Assembly (NCBI GenBank): GCA_030248215.1
Contig: JASANG010001329.1
Location: forward strand, 434,001 to 498,000
From: Enoplolaimus lenunculus
Lineage: Eukaryota; Nematoda; Enoplea; Enoplida; Thoracostomopsidae
DNA length: 64,000 bases
Reading direction: 5' to 3'
Part shown: positions 54,099-64,000 of the stretch, piece after piece
Layout of the letters: the number at the start of each line of letters is the position of its first letter
How positions within the stretch are numbered: position 1 is the first letter of the stretch
Translations under genes and position numbers: made by a program
Notes under the pieces: generated by a model
The model's database searches: none
Seen by the model: the letters and a program-made list of their open reading frames with translations, nothing else
Told to the model about the DNA's origin: nothing

Positions 54099-54316
54099 CA
54101 TTAGGAATGTACTTTCAAAATCTAAGTACGCTTTAAAGTTTCGAACTCAAATCATTTGGTCCTGGACTCATTTATGCGCTACAATTAGGGTTAATTGACA
54201 TTTATGAACTCTAGCGCTTAGGGACTCTATCCGCTTACGGACTATTATTAGGGATACGGACTCCAATTGATTCGGACTCAAAATGGAAACCCACCTCTTA
54301 TTCGGGTCAATACAGT
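54099..54316. mobile_element. Family B MITE, right half
   Basis: ATTAGGAATGTACTTTCAAA to TTATTCGGGTCAATACAG followed by TA. Because it starts mid-element, it is a second copy and not the missing tip of the copy at 53022. Confidence 0.7.
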
Positions 54317-54649
54317 ACCAATATATGAGTAATATGCTTATCCTGCCGACCTTTATTCGCACTAATTGTGCCGAAGTTCCTTTGTTTAGGTGCTTTCCGC
54401 ACGTCCACTACGATAACCTTAAGCTGTTGTTCCACTAAGTCACAAGCTCACACTGTAAAATCTCCGTAAAACCCCAAATAACGGTACAAAATCCCCAAGT
54501 AATCTCCGAAAACAAGCCGAAACTAGCCCCGCTAGATTCGACTAACCCCAGAACAACTCCAAATATCCCGTAATCTAGAATCTAACCTACTTAATAGACC
54601 CACCAGAAACCTGGACGCCCCTTAATGTAACATGGGCCCGTTCAATTAA
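54317..54649. other. Intergenic with a family A fragment
   Basis: CCGTAATCTAGAATCTAACC, CACCAGAAACCTGGACGCCC and ATGTAACATGGGCCC at about 54571-54648 form a family A right half like that of the 239 copy. Confidence 0.55.
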
Positions 54650-54938
54650 ACGTATATTACTCTTGCGTCAATAGCTTGAGCGATCATGCAAGGTTATACT
54701 TTAGGATTGTACTTTCGAAATTTAAGTATAATGCCTCAAAGATTCGAACTCAATTTTATTTGGTCCTGGAGTCATTACGCACTACAATTATGAATAACTG
54801 ACCTTTATGGACTCTAAATAGCATTTAGGGCACTATCCGGTTACGGACTCTTATTAGGAATAAAGACTCCAATTGATTGGGAGTCAAAATGAGACCCCTT
54901 CTTATTACCCCACACCTTCTTATTCGGGTCACTACAGT
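54650..54938. mobile_element. Family B MITE, left-truncated
   Basis: TTCAATTAAACGTATATTAC to TATTCGGGTCACTACAG then TA. Confidence 0.7.
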
Positions 54939-55164
54939 ATCCATGTTATATAACCACCGCTCTTGCATGGTTGCATGGGATTTGTCCGTAAAGACAATAG
55001 TTTTGTCGGTAAAAATTATTTCACCACGCTCAAGGTTTTTTTACTGGTAGCCAGCTTAACCTCGAGCATTAAGAAAAATCTTAAATATGGTTTAGAACCA
55101 GTGTGTAACCAGATATCTGTTTCTAGAAAAATTGCGGATATGCTGCTATGTTCGAACTGAAATA

Positions 55165-56390
55165 AAAATTACGAAATTCATCCAAAATGTTAAAAATTTC
55201 GATGCATCCGCCATTTTTTCTTTAAAATTTTGGAAAGCCTAGTGAATATTTGCGCGCCTCAATTGTGTTGGAAGAAAAATAAAACGTTTTTGAAATTTTT
55301 ATACTCCAATATTCGTTTCCATTTAAGTTATTTTGATCACTATCCGTTTCCGTTACGCACAACTACTGGAAGTCGTTTTAAAAAGTATGGCAAAATGATC
55401 ACAAAACATTGGCTCTGTAGTGCATTCACATGAAACAAGTGTTTGATTGAAGTGATTTTATGCCATGGTTTTTGACCAACGTTCTGTTTTCAGACTTCGT
55501 CTGTGCTTCAGCAGACACGTACGTAGTCAAGTTCTTACGTGTTTAATGCTAGCGTTAGTTTATCAATTGTACTACGCTGTGAGTCGAAATACGTAGTCAA
55601 ACACTTGCGTAGTTACTGCGGTTCATTTGTCAACGGCTTGTCTCTGACCCTTGGTATAGTTCCCTTTCCTGCTCTGCGCAGCTGGGAGTTAGCCTACCAG
55701 TTCGTTACACTGTTGGTACCCTGTGCATAAGTATGCGGATACTTGCATATTTTCTGAGAATCTGCTATTTTTGCGCCCTAGCATTTACTTCACGCAATTT
55801 CTTCCAGTTATGATTTGATTTTATGAGTAACAAGTTGTGGTGTTTTGTTATGCTGACTGAAACAATAAATTTTAAGCAAAACACTGTCATTGGAGCTATG
55901 AATCCGTCAGTTTCACCGCCTCCTGTAAAATTTAGTTTCGCTTGTGATAAGCAACCGCTCTTCCATTCTTGGCTGCAGTACCGGTAAAAGCGCCCTCCAA
56001 ACCCCCAATTGGGTGGCCCCACTTTGGCAAACAATTTTTTTTTCGCTCGCTCCCAAATTAGAGTTGTGAAACATTTTATTGGGGCCTTTTCGGACCTGTT
56101 TGGAGGGCGCGACTCTCTTAACACCGGCCGTTCTTGGCTATACTGAAACGCTTTCTGTTGCAACCACATCAAACAAAGCTGTCATGTCGACCTGTTAACC
56201 TGGACTATGCCAAAAATCGACTTCTGGCTATCACAGAATTTTGTCGGTAACTTCGTCGGCGAAATTTCTCATGTTTTTAACAGTATAAATATGTCCGTAG
56301 TGTTTCACCGGTCTTTCAAAGATTTCAAAGAAAAAATGGTGGATGCATCGAAATTTTTATGATTTTGGATGAATTTCGTAATTCTTAAAT
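55165..56390. repeat. Eroded inverted repeat of ~62-bp arms
   Basis: TACGAAATTCATCCAAAAT with TTTCGATGCATCCGCC (55168-55228) is mirrored by GGTGGATGCATCGAAA with ATTTTGGATGAATTTCGTA (56325-56385). A diverged direct copy of the left arm and its flank appears at about 57125-57250. Probably an old DNA transposon of 1.2 kb or more. Confidence 0.6.
55990..56110. mobile_element. Small MITE inside that inverted repeat
   Basis: GCGCCCTCCAAAC at the left and GTTTGGAGGGCGC at the right, 121 bp, nearly palindromic outer 13 bp. Confidence 0.6.
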
Positions 56391-56748
56391 CAGGTACATG
56401 CTAAGAAGTTTATTATTGTCGTGACAAATGCAGCTTCATATTATACAACTGGAACTTTGTTCAATTTTTTGTGTTTTATTATCATTGAAAAGCAAGTTAC
56501 CCAAAAATTGTTGGATTTTGAAATTTTTTTGCATTGAACTTCTGATTACCACACCTAATCATCCACTCTGAAATTTGAATTTTTGCAAAATTCGATTTTT
56601 AAGGTTCCAAGATCAGCCCTTGGGACCAAGATGTACCGGATATAAGTTTTCGTTTTCAGTAGAAATCGGTGTCTGTTTCTGTTATATAGAAATACCGGAA
56701 ATTTTGATTACTTTTATGTCAAAATTAGTTTAATTCACGTATATCTGG

Positions 56749-57076
56749 GTACAACAGGAGGTTTGCCTCCAGTTACGGCTCCGGTAGAATTTGCAATTTA
56801 GATAGTAAAATTTTGCATAATTTTGCAAAATTTATCTGTTTACCACCTTTTCTTTTAGTTTTGTCACAATTTTCAGGAATGAATTGCCCAAATTTCGCAG
56901 AAAATTAGCGTAAAACCAAACAACGTAACAATAATATTGTAGATATTGGCTAAAATTAACAAATTAACCACCATTTTTACTAAATAAAATTTCGCCTTAT
57001 CTCCGGCTCCGACACCGGCTCTGACATGGTTCGTTGACCTCTGGTGCCGGTATTTTTCGCCTCCGGTTGCGCCATG
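56749..57076. mobile_element. Family C-like element
   Basis: GGGTACAACAGGAGGTTTGC to TTTTTCGCCTCCGGTTGCGCC, with GGCTCCGG words at both ends. Confidence 0.55.
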
Positions 57077-58120
57077 ACGTATATATCTCGCAATTTTTCA
57101 TTATTCATTACAAATATACGATATGAAATAAAAATTACGATATTCAATTCCTAAAAGTTTTGTGCATCAGCTATACTTTCTTTAAAATGAAAGCCCGGTG
57201 AATATTTGCATGGTGCAGTTGTGTCGGCAGAAAAGTAAAACATCTTTGAACCTGGCCCATGACGATAAAAGGTCGTCAGATTGTCCCGGGACAGCAATAT
57301 ACCGAGAGTGCAAACATATGTTTACATATGCACAGCCAAATATGTATAATATATAAAAATATACATATATATGTACATAAGTATACTGAGAATGTGGTCT
57401 AGTAGGGGCAGTTTTAAGTTTTCTCGAGGTGAGAGGGTTGCAGCCCACTTATCCACCAGTTTCAAGGGACGTTGAAGCTGAATAGGCCCGCTGTCCCAAC
57501 TGTCCTACTATCCCAACGGTCCCCGCTGTCCCAACTGTCTCATTGCGCAACTCTCCCGCTGTCGCAACCGGCCCGCCATGCTAAGTCTCATGGTGTTCCA
57601 ATAATCATTCGATGCAACTTGCAGAGCTCAGCAGGGTACGATAAAATTTTCTGTAACCAGATGTTTCGTTAACAACTTGTTGTCGAATAACTGACTGGCA
57701 GGCTACCGGCGACTATGGATCAGCACCAAATTAGTTATTTGAAAATCACTCGTTAGCCAGACGGCTGATTACGGTAAATTTATACGCTATTCATCACACC
57801 TCTGCAAGCTGCGTCCAGTGGTATATAAGTTGTCCAACTTTTTGTCAATGAAAATTTTTGTGTCTGATTGGTATTTTGGGACCCTAAAAATCGCTTGTTT
57901 ATATGGGACAACGGCAAATCGGCTTGTTTGTGCTTATGCAGATTGGATGCTATGTTTTCTGGTTGCTGAGAAACGAATCAAACGCTGGAAAAAGGAAGTT
58001 TGAGGGTATTTTGAGCACAGTTCTGTGAAGATTCTATGTTTGAAAACAGGATAGTTTGGTGAATTTTTGGAATAGCAACAGCTTACATTGTTCTACTGTG
58101 CGATGTAAAGAACAATCTTA
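57077..58120. other. Intergenic, no firm gene
   Basis: A short degenerate tandem patch of CGCTGTCCCAACTGTC-type units occupies about 57488-57580. No supported coding region. Confidence 0.4.
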
Positions 58121-59299
58121 CTAGAATGAAAAGTGCCCCGATGTGGCCATAGAAAACGATATGTTTCGGGTAGTAAGATTTTAGTTCAATACCGCTAGTA
58201 TTACAATTTCCATGCATGCGTATGAAGTTTTAAAACTAGATTAATTTGATGCCAATCAGCGTCCTCCCGAAACACGACACAACAATACTATAGAATTAAT
58301 AAAAGTTAAATCATTGAGTTTGATTGACTGCGTAACGGAAACATATCCGCAACTTTCTCTGAAAGCGGCCAAATATACATGCGATCCACTGTTTCGAAAT
58401 ATTAAAACAAGAAATAAATACTAGAATATAAATGACGAATTATGGTTGATATAAAAATTTTGAGTACACATTCGTGACATTAGTTTCTTGCACTTAGTAA
58501 ACTGAAGTTTCGAATATATGCAGAAAAATTTTGGGTTTTAAAAAGAGTATATAAGTAGAAATTAAGCGTAAAATGCTGGTGACCTAATATTAAAAACGTG
58601 TTTGTTCGTCAATTGGCTCAATGTAAAGAACAGGAGCGGATCAGTATTATAAGCATATTCCAAATCCTAAGCCTAAGCATAAGCATTAGCATGATCATAT
58701 TCCTAAGCCTAAACCTAAGCGTAAGAATAAGCATAATCCTAAACCTAAGCCAAGCAAAAAATGAAACTAAATCTTAATCTTATTCTATTCTAGTCCCGCA
58801 GATGAACATTCCGCCCCTGATCTTTACATTGGCCGTCATTGGAATATAACGCACATTTCGTCAGCAAAGTTGCAAATATTGTTTCGCTACGTACTCACTC
58901 AAATATTTTAATGTTTTAAAAGTTTAAAATCTGGGTACCGTTTAGCCAAGTATGGAGAGGGCACTGTATGGTACAAAATTTATACAGCTCCAAAACTTGA
59001 TGCGTTATCGTTTTCTATAGCCTCGTCGGGACACTTTACTGTCTATTGTGACTTTTCTCCGAAAAAGTTGCGGATATGTTTCCGTTACGCAGTCAATCAA
59101 ACTCAATGATTTAACTTTTATTAATTCTATAGTATTGTTGTGTCGTGTTTCGGGAGGACGCTGATTGGCATCAAATTAATCTAGTTTTAAAACTTCATAC
59201 GCATGCATGGAAATTGTAATACTAGCGGTATTGAACTAAAATCTTACTACCCGAAACATATCGTTTTCTATGGCCACATCGGGGCACTTTTCATTCTAG
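58121..59299. mobile_element. Element with perfect 236-bp terminal inverted repeats
   Basis: Bases 58121-58356 and 59064-59299 are exact reverse complements as far as I can read, beginning CTAGAATGAAAAGTGCCCCG. TTA at 58118-58120 and 59300-59302 is the likely target duplication. The 707-bp centre has no long frame, holds a family A MITE, and near 59005 carries a degenerate echo of the terminal sequence (CGTTTTCTATAGCCTCGTCG). The TTA site would suit a PIF/Harbinger-type parent (inference). Confidence 0.9.
58615..58834. mobile_element. Family A MITE within the 236-bp-TIR element
   Basis: GGCTCAATGTAAAGAACAGG to CCTGATCTTTACATTGGCC; CCTAAGCCTAAGC and CCTAAACCTAAGC inside. Confidence 0.8.
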
Positions 59300-60926
59300 T
59301 TACTAAGCTTTAGGAAGAAATTTGATGTAAAATTACCTTAAGTGCGAAAATATTCAAATTTAAAGTCATATATACTCACGTTATAATTGTTTTAGAACTG
59401 TTAAGCTATATTTCCATGAAAATTAAAAACAACATTTTCACAATCACAAAAGTCGCGCTTTCCTAATTTCATTTTTATTTATTAGGTAACTCGCTCAATT
59501 TATAATGTTAATATATTTTAATTCATATAAATTGTTTGAATTCAAATAGAAAATCAATACAATTGATAAGTACTTGCTCTAGTGAAAACTGATTTTATGC
59601 TGCATAGTAGTGTAGAACCTATACATCGGTATCGGTATTGTAATCGGTATTTTGGAAGAATACTGATTCCGATACTTTCAATTTTGTATTGCACACATGA
59701 ATTGCGTTAAACATATAATTGGAATGCGCAGCATTTAAAAATATGGCTGCAACAAATATTTTGTGAAACATGCTGAATACGCATTTGCATCAACATGCGG
59801 ACGTGGAAAATTGCTTGAAACACACTTTTGTTCGTTTCCTCTTAATTGTACAAGAAATTCTAATAATGAAATTCCATCCCCAGTCCAAACTGCGAATCCG
59901 CAACTATAAGGTTTGCTTTGTAACTTATTCTTGTTTTCTTTTCGAAAACGAAAAACTAAGGCGGCCGGGCGTGGGCCTGAAAAATCCGGGCCGGTTCATA
60001 CCATAATGAGAGCCCGCTGTGTTCGAGCGTCACGTTTTTGAAAGAGACTGCTTGCTTTGGGAACCTTATTAAATTAATGGTGTTAATTTTGCACGTCAAA
60101 ATTTCTTCAAATATTCTACACCTAGTTTTGGACATGTCAGTGTTCAACTTGGTGCTACCAATAATACATACTTTATGGGTCCACCACTTTGAATGAAAAG
60201 CTTTGCAGCCATAAGGTTCTAGCTCGCAAATAAACAGTTTTCGACAACTTGAGGTTACGTTTACGTTTTCAAAAACGCGCCTTGGCAAACACATAAAAAA
60301 CTAGCTATGTTACTAATTTGTAATCATAAAGCTAATGTTTTTCGTAATTGTCCACTTAACATGTTTCGCATATATACGTACTAAACAATAGTATTTTCGT
60401 TAAATAAATAGCTTAACGTATATGGTTGAGAAAACTTATGTAGCACATAAAAAATTGGATTGTTACAATCTACGATTCTGTAGAACACCTTGCGACAAGA
60501 TTTGAATCCAAATACGAAGGCGAAACTTTGCGCTTCCGATTCTTATGAAAACGTTTACGTTTAATACTTCGACAATTTTTTATTTAAATATAGCGCATGA
60601 ACACCGGTTGCCATGATCTTGAATGACATACGTTTGTATATAAATACCACCAAAACAGAATAGTAGAAATAATAGACTTTTGAAAGAAACATAAGAGAGA
60701 TGTGAACACTTTTGGAAGAAACATATAATAGTGACACTACCGTGTCCCTATGATTTTAAGCGTTTATTTTTTGACACGATCCTTTTGATCGAATCAGTAG
60801 TGCTGGAGTGATTATACATTTGCGACACATTATTTAGACAAATTTCAGATTGTCATTGGAATTGTTTGGTTAAAGTGCAGTGGTGTGTGTTTGATTTTGT
60901 TTCAACCTATGCCAGGTTTTTCTTGG
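59300..60926. other. Intergenic, no firm gene
   Basis: A GC-rich patch (GGCGGCCGGGCGTGGGCC) at 59960 may be an element end. The minus-strand frame 59956-60294 (112 codons) crosses it and has no recognised domain. Confidence 0.35.
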
Positions 60927-61614
60927 CAAGGCCGGATCCAGGGGGGATTGGGGGATGCATCCCCCACCGGCTACCGAGTGTATTTTTTCAGGGTTAAAAT
61001 CAAATTTACAATGAAAATTTTTGTTCCCATATCTCAAATTTTCGCAGTTGTTTAGGAGCTTCGCCCCGAAGATCAACAGAATAAATTTTCTATGTGCTTT
61101 GAAAAGTTTTAAAATGCGTCTGGCTTTTCTCTAGCTTCGCTTGCGAGTTTGGGGCTCCCACCCTGGAGTTTGGGGGGAGCCTTCATCGCTGTCTGCTCCA
61201 ACACTGCGAGCGAGTATCTTAAGTGTGGGGGAATAAAAAGTGCCAATTTGGCTACAGAGGGGCTGCTCCCTGCATCAGTCTGTCTATGGACTCTCTAGCG
61301 TATGCACAAACCTAAGCCTACACCTACACTTTAGCCTAAAGCGTAGGCTCAAGCTTAAGCCTAAACCTGAGTCTAAACCTAAACTTCTGAATACCCTATG
61401 CTTTTGGGAAATTGGGATATTACCCGGGAAATTTTAGAACTTTGGACAATTGGGATATTGCTCAGGAAATCGGGAGAGACCTGTTCTATGCATGGTCCAG
61501 TGTGTGTGACTTTCGGCTTTTTTTATATGCATAAAAATATGTTTAAACATGTACCAAAACTTAACATTTTCCACTTGTGCATCCCCCCACCAAAAATTTC
61601 TGGATTCGCCACTG
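60927..61614. mobile_element. hAT-like element, GCGGATCCAGG termini
   Basis: CAAGGCCGGATCCAGGGGGG to TTTCTGGATTCGCCACTG. TTTCTTGG before and CTTCTTGG after are a 7/8 8-bp duplication. The interior includes a hexamer-rich family A remnant at about 61305-61390. Related termini to 8710-9013. Confidence 0.75.
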
Positions 61615-61879
61615 CTTCTTGGTTAAAATTTTAGTAAGTGGTCAAACATATGCTAAGTTTATAAGTCCTAAAGTATACGTTTGAGCTCATTCTTTGTGTG
61701 ATCGATTTTGCAAATTATGCTCGGTCGCTTAAACCGGCAATTGTTAATTCAATGGTGTAAACCAGAAAGCTGTCGTCGCTGAAATTTGTAAAGCAATCGA
61801 AATAGGATTGCTTTGAATGCAACCACAAGTATGACAGCAAAATTTAGAGCAATTAGCATTTTACTATTAGGCGAAATGA

Positions 61880-63000
61880 TCGTCATTTTCTTTCTGTACG
61901 TCTACTGAAATTAGAGACAGCTCAAGTTTAGTGTTAACGCTGCTGAGTGGCACGAGCTGCTGGATATGTTTGCGATAACTGCGTACAATAACGATGATTT
62001 ATGTTTCACGGATAAAATTCAAATATTTGAAAAGTGTATTGGTTGGTGATGCATTGTCACTCTGGAACCGCAGAACAAGATTTAATTGCGAAGCAGTTAT
62101 AACCGTACTGAAGCCGCGATACGGTCATGCACAAACCACACTTATTGCTCCATTTTGATGCTGCTATATATCTACCAGTAGTGTCGTATACCTCAAACTT
62201 GCAAAAACCGTATAACGAAAGTGAAACGCACATTTTTGCAGGTTAATTGCATTTAGGTCTTAACGACGAGCGGCGATAAAAACTAAATTGCATCTAAATA
62301 ACCGTACATCAGCAGTTTATTGCGCTGAGGCTATTTACTTTAAAAATGAAATCAGAGCTACAGAAAGTTAAGTGATCAATTGTTGTTCGCTACACAGCCA
62401 GCAGGGCAGAGACGATTCGACTGAAAAGGGGCAAAAACAAGTACAATAAACGTTCATAGCATCGAGAAACCTGAGCTACTTAGTCTGTTTGCCAACAGTT
62501 CCGATAAATCAATCTAGTATAGTTTTTGTGATAGCAAGTATTATTCGGATCAGTGTTTGACTTTTGTGCAGATTTTAAAAGTCGTAAGTTGAAAGTTCAT
62601 GGCGCAGGTATTATACTTGGTTCAGGAGCGGTCATTGGCAAACAAATGCCTAAACTCTCGTCCTTGCACCTATTGTCAGATCACCAAATAATAATTGGAG
62701 TTTTCGCGCAGCAAACAATTTTGAACGCCAAAATAATCGCAAGACCAAGTCACATTCCTTGATTTAAGCTGGCGACGAACTGAACTCAATATCGGTTGAG
62801 CCGGTGCACTCTACATTACCTTGTTTATGTGGAAACAGCGTTGTTGCAAACAGTGTTGCGAATGTGTGCGACGACTGTCCAAAACCAGTGAAAACAAGAC
62901 TACTTTTCGATACAGGATGCTCAGCGATACAAATTTATCGCACTGAATTAAAGAACGGTTGATGTTGATGGGATCCCAGATGTTATAAATGGCAGGCTTA
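61880..63000 (+). mobile_element. LTR-retrotransposon fossil, probably BEL/Pao
   Basis: Faint gag-like similarity (about 61930-62150) is followed by a retropepsin-like patch near 62880-62950. No reverse transcriptase or LTRs are evident. It is clearly broken, with multiple breaks, and looks old. The family assignment is tentative. Confidence 0.4.
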
Positions 63001-63477
63001 GAATACATACAAAGCCGGTCCAAATTTTACAAAATCTTCGAAAACAACGTCTACCAACAAGATGAAACGAACTGAAGAGCTACGGAAAACGTTATGGATA
63101 AAACATTGTGCCAAATTTTGAAGAAATCTTCAGTTAATGATAGCAGAACATACCGTATGCAAACGATACTAAACTTGTTCATATTGATATTTTGATTGAT
63201 TCCTATAACTTTTCGTTCTACAGGTACGGATCTAGCGCAATGACGTCATGATACCTACTGCTTTCTGCAACGTTAGTAAAAACCCGGTATTTACGCTTTT
63301 ATGTGCAAGCGGACCTATGTCCAGTGTGTAGAATTGTATTTTTGCCATATGTTGTTTAACTTGTGTATTTTATTTCACATTACACTAGTGTTTAAGTCTA
63401 GACTAAAGCATGAACATAAGTTTTGTTTTATTACAGAAAATATGCAAGGGAGATAGTAAACAAGCACCGGCTTGCTG
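63001..63477. other. Intergenic, no feature seen
   Basis: No coding or repeat structure that I can support. Confidence 0.35.
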
Positions 63478-63660
63478 CCCATGTATAGAATAGAACCGGA
63501 ATGTTTTTCTGCGGGGCTGTAAATAGAGCCAGGTTAAGCTTAAAACTAACTTTTTTGCTTAGGCTTAAGCTTAATAGAAATAGGCTCATCCTTACGCTTA
63601 GACTTAGACGCAGGCTTAGGCTTAGGCTTAGGAATATGCTTATTCTGCTGTTGCATGATA
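63478..63660. mobile_element. Family A MITE
   Basis: GCCCATGTATAGAATAGAAC, then GGCTTAGGCTTAGGCTTAGG near 63613-63632 and a TTCTGCTGTTGCATGA right part; the far end is lost. The last 340 bases of the window show nothing. Confidence 0.6.
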
Positions 63661-64000
63661 TTTCGGGACGACAACGCAATGTCAACAAAACACAAAACCC
63701 CAATATTGCCAAAACACCACTAGTTACAAAGGCTATCAAGTTATAAGCGCGAGTAAGTATATGCGAAACTATTTTAGCGGATGTTAAAACACTAAATTTT
63801 CATCAATATAAACACTATCAGTATTCTAATACGCAAAGGACACGTTTTGCATTTTTGACACTCGATTGAATGTAGGCCTCGATTTAGACTCAGTCAAGCA
63901 ACTTCGGATTGCTTAAAGATAGATTTTCGACGCTTATTATTATCGCACGCGAGTTCAATGCGAATTTTGGTTCCAATCCGTTGAATCGAATCCTCATATT

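Noticed and set aside
58121-59299. Polinton or foldback virus-like element
   Set aside because: Only 1.2 kb, no coding content, and a likely 3-bp TTA duplication; a non-autonomous DNA transposon is simpler.

Overview
The window looks like nematode genomic DNA: AT-rich, with spliced genes, a SORBS gene ending in the expected last SH3 domain, a GCK-III kinase, a neuropeptide precursor whose amidated peptides resemble C. elegans NLP-6, and dispersed elements carrying copies of TTAGGC, the nematode telomere hexamer. Four of the genes have a 3' splice-acceptor-like AG 12-22 nt before the ATG, which fits spliced-leader trans-splicing. An enoplean such as a mermithid is a guess from the repeat load, not something the sequence proves.

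Host genes, left to right: the last two exons of a SORBS/CAP/vinexin adaptor (+, 15-2641); a divergent ionotropic-glutamate-receptor-like gene (-, 4773-6173); a two-exon neuropeptide precursor (+, 14125-16100); a three-exon secreted protein with three copies of an eight-cysteine module that I do not recognise (-, 18154-20561); a ten-exon GCK-III/MST3-like kinase of 802 residues (-, 28854-35542); and a two-exon C/EBP-type bZIP factor of 448 residues with a 7.1 kb intron (+, 42873-51363). Three isolated exon candidates are listed with low confidence. The genes are unrelated in pathway and I see no operon.

The rest is mostly mobile DNA. Family A is a 145-220 bp MITE with termini GGCCAATGT..., 8-bp target duplications and an interior of degenerate TTAGGC hexamers. 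Family B is a ~430 bp MITE with termini CTGTAGTGACCCGAATAAGAG at TA sites. Family C is hAT-like with termini CAGGGTGCAACCGG. Family D is hAT-like with termini GGGATGTGCCGAT. Family E is 0.7-0.8 kb with termini ATTGAGCGAAGC and internal repeats. There are also further hAT-like elements, tRNA-derived SINE remnants, one full-length but frameshifted LINE (42988-46884) with target duplications and a 2A-like N-terminus, and one old LTR-element fossil. Nested insertions are frequent: B in A, C in the LINE, and two elements in one C copy. They give a relative order of activity.

The most unusual items are the eight-cysteine repeat protein, the telomere-hexamer MITE family, an element with perfect 236-bp inverted termini (58121-59299), an element studded with an 18-bp palindrome (53429-54098), and a tandemly duplicated splice donor in the kinase gene. 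All coordinates and translations were read by eye; no database search was possible.
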